Shown here: positions 61,135-64,000 of the stretch, piece after piece
Layout: each line of letters opens with the position of its first letter
Position numbering within the stretch: the first letter of the stretch is position 1
Assembly: GCA_013397695.1 (NCBI GenBank)
Contig: VYZI01000033.1
Location: forward strand, 1,553,776 to 1,617,775
From: Centropus unirufus
Taxonomy: Eukaryota; Chordata; Aves; Cuculiformes; Centropidae
DNA: 64,000 nt
Direction: 5' to 3'
Position numbers and translations under genes: made by a program
Notes under the pieces: model-generated
The model's input: the letters and a program-made list of their open reading frames with translations, nothing else
The model's database searches: none
Told to the model about the DNA's origin: nothing

Positions 61135-64000
61135 AGGAGACAATTTTCCCCAAAATTCATAAAAACACAATAATAATTTTCTATTTATGTAAAACAAAGC
61201 ATTTAAATACAGGAAAATGGGAGGAGCCAAGATACAGTGAGAATATTCAGTGGTCGTGCCTGTCTTGACAGATACTATGTGTTCTTGTAGGCCTAATTTC
61301 TAAACCAAAGGAAACTGCAGACATTCAGGTAAACAACAGATGATATCTAAAGTTTCATTAATCTTGTGCATTAATCTATGTTTCTTTGCCTCTGTTGCAC
61401 CTACTTTTGCATGCTCTACTGTCTCCTTTTCAAGAACTCCTTCCACAGAAATGTCTTTAAGAAGTGAGTCAGTAAATTATTTACCAAAACACCCCTAAAA
61501 CCCACTATGTCATCATGTTTAAATAGTATTGCTCAAAGTCCATGCAATGTTATTGATGATAGCTTGCTTAATTTAATTATTTCAAACCTTCTTCTTGGCT
61601 TTTTATTGCAGCTCTCTGGGAATCAGATTATAAAATTTTCCTAGCAAACTTCTCGTTTGAGGTCCTTGTGCAACCAGTTATGAATGGTGATGATATCTGA
61701 AGCAAAGCTCTCAAGCTCTTTAGTGTTTTCTAATCATTTAATACTAAAGTTTTCAGTTGTTTTTTTCCCTTCTGGTATGATAGTTTTATTTCTTGTGTTT
61801 ACTACATGTCAGGAGCCACACAGAGCTTGAATTCCTTCACTGGCAAATAATATTGCCACAAGGGCTGTTCTTTTCCAGTATTCCAGTTCTTGGACAGTAA
61901 GAGTCTTCCTATGTCATATTGAGTGTTTTAAGTCACTTTTGTTTTCACAGAAGACTGCTCTTTGAAAGTTTTCGTTTGTTCCCCTGCCCTGGCTAGTGGG
62001 GATGCTAAAATAATGGTGCAGCTGTTCATATGTTTAAATGGGCAAAAAAAAGTTTTATTTTGAATAAAGCTAGATTCTCTCAAAGGCCGCTGCTTCTCTG
62101 CTTAACTGGTGTTTTATGTAGGCAGTAGACTTTCCTCAGAAATAGGGCTTCCAAGTTACGGAATGCACAACCTGTTGTGATAGTGGAGGACCAGATTCCT
62201 ACCAGCCGCTGAATGGGCTCTTACTGTCTTCAGTGGGACTAGTTCTTTTTTCTGCTCAGGGCTGGGGTGGCAAGGAGAAGGAACAAGAAAGGACAGAGGA
62301 TCAAGGAGAAAACAGGAGTTGGGTAATACATGACCTAACTAAACTTGGCCTGGTAACACAAATACGAACCAGAAGATTCTCCTGAACAATCTTTCAATGC
62401 TGTTTACATGGGTGGGAGCTCAAGTGCAGTGTCCATTATCTGCAGGGTCTAGCTAGCGTACATGTCCCAGTAGTAGTTAGAACAGAAAAGGAAGAGTAGG
62501 TTGCCCAAATAAGTGCTAAAAGAACTCTGCAAGCACAGAGTCAAGCGAGTAAGGACAACCTGGATGAAAAACAGGCTGGTTATTGATTGGGGCATGTGTA
62601 TTAGGACACCAGCAAAGCAGAATGTTACATAGAACACTGAATGTTGCCAAAACCACAAAAAGGGGGCAATTTTAATAATAGAATACAACTGCATTGTGTT
62701 TAGTATGTCTGCTATATTATTTATCCTACTACCTGCAAGGTTTGCCACCAGTATAAAATCTGGGGAGAGATGAATTGATTGTGCCAGTCAGTGCTCTTTT
62801 TAGGATACTAAGACCAATACTGATTTACTTACTGCTATTGAATGAGGTGTCCAAAATGTATTGGGTGTCTTGCAAGAAGGTCTGAGAAAAAGAAGAAATC
62901 CAGCCTTTGAGACAGCAATTTAAATCTGGTTGCTTCAGACCTTTTCACACTGAGTGTGCATTTTACATCACTGAACACCAGGTTTTGACTAAATCCTGTT
63001 CATGTCAGTGGGATGACTTTTGTTGACGTAAGTAAAGTTTCTGTAGGAATTCACATTGTCATAGTTTCCCACAACACTTAATGTTACCTTTAGGGTCAGC
63101 TTTGGTAATGTTGTTTGACAAATGATAGGAATCGACCCCTTATCCACCATTTTAAAAATGTTTGGGTACCAACACTGAATTTTGACCATTGTTTCTATCC
63201 CCTCATACTATCTGCAGTAATGCCAAGTAACTACTCTATGCCAAACCTGCAGGTGCTGTAGTTTGCTCCTAATGGTTCTTCTAGACTGTGAAATGATTTA
63301 TTAGGAGATGATCCATATTGGAGAGATTACAGATCAGAAGTAGTTTGGTTAAAATTTTTGTCAGGCCATACTTGCTTGAAGACATGTTAAGAGACTAAAA
63401 GAATGATCTAGAAAAAAAGAAGTTACTGTAATGAGTTAAACAATTTTCTTCTTAAGTGTTTCTAAGATCTATTTTACCTCTTCAAAGATTTAAGCAATTG
63501 CATAAACTCCTGGATGTTTTCCCTTACAGCAAATCCTATGGTACTGTCCAATGAATTCCAAATATATCCTTCCTGTTTGTCTTGTTGTATATCAAGGTGA
63601 TAACTAGTATGCTTTGATCCAGATCATTCCTTCAACCGAATAGTTTGCACTCTGGCTAGTTTACCTCTCAGAGACATGCTGACATGAAATTAAAATTTTA
63701 GCAAAACTTATAATCTAGATGCAAAACATTTGTCTTTAAAAAATTATTGAAGTTGCTAATAAATTAGTCTGTATAATTTTTCAGGTTTCACATACCCACC
63801 TGAGTTTAGGTGGCGTGAAGGCTCCTTAAGTTTATACAAGGGCTCTGTGTAATTTCAAGGTATTTACATAAGTGCAGCTTAACTTGCGTTGCCTAGATTC
63901 AATGCAACAAATCTTGGAGCATGTGGTCACGATTTAAGACTTCTGCAGTTCATCAAGAAGCCAGGGCTTCGGCCATGTGTCCTCAGGTGACTGATTAGGT
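61135..64000. other. Unique AT-rich sequence with faint ancient-repeat traces
   Basis: 'accagattcctaccagcc' followed by 'cttcagtgggacta' (62190-62243), and 'aaatcctgttcatgtcagtg' (62991-63010), resemble phrases of old reptile and bird repeats. No boundaries can be set. The only sizeable open frame (62449-62748, minus, 99 codons) has no known domain. Confidence 0.5.

Noticed and set aside
1..64000. CpG-island promoter, CRISPR array, rRNA or tRNA genes
   Set aside because: CpG is scarce throughout. No regularly spaced repeats with unique spacers and no recognisable RNA-gene sequence were seen.

Overview
The window looks like vertebrate, most probably avian, non-coding DNA: intergenic sequence or the inside of a very large intron. 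The main evidence is two decayed CR1 LINE copies (about 13.2-13.5 kb and 59.9-61.1 kb). Both end in the CR1 3' signature, ATTCTATG octamers after a 'tttaaggtcc...caaccc' block. There are also a few much older, MIR-like tRNA-derived SINE relics. Interspersed repeats are sparse, the sequence is AT-rich, CpG is rare, and there is no bacterial gene organisation. A bird fits best; a crocodilian or turtle is possible but usually carries many more repeats.

I found no convincing protein-coding gene, rRNA, tRNA or CRISPR array. The longest open frames are about 120-150 codons. In 64 kb of sequence with this composition, read in six frames, a simple random model predicts a longest frame of about that size. 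None of the frames shows a domain I recognise except inside the CR1 copy, where a degraded reverse-transcriptase region can be read in pieces.

Layout. 1-13.2 kb: unique AT-rich sequence with a perfect 11-bp hairpin (6.0 kb), a GC-richer patch with a TGAC-motif cluster behind a strong splice-acceptor-like tract (8.33-8.55 kb) and a 7-bp microsatellite (10.71-10.77 kb). 13.2-13.5 kb: truncated CR1. 13.5-20.6 kb: unique sequence with two short inverted repeats. 20.6-20.9 kb: interrupted MIR relic. 23.7-23.9 kb: TAAT-rich block that resembles a developmental enhancer. 29-37 kb: two hairpins and a moderately GC-rich island at 36.7-37.1 kb. 37.6 kb: second MIR-like relic. 44.3 and 44.8 kb: two copies of an unidentified short repeat. 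47.3-47.9 kb: pyrimidine tract, then an AT-rich block with a SOX/POU-like composite site. 52.8-53.1, 59.0 and 62-63 kb: possible very old DNA-element relics. 59.9-61.1 kb: the larger CR1 copy.

No genes are seen to work together here. If the window has a function, it is probably cis-regulatory (candidates at 8.4, 23.7 and 47.8 kb), and cross-species alignment would be the decisive test. I did not find a new multi-gene system.
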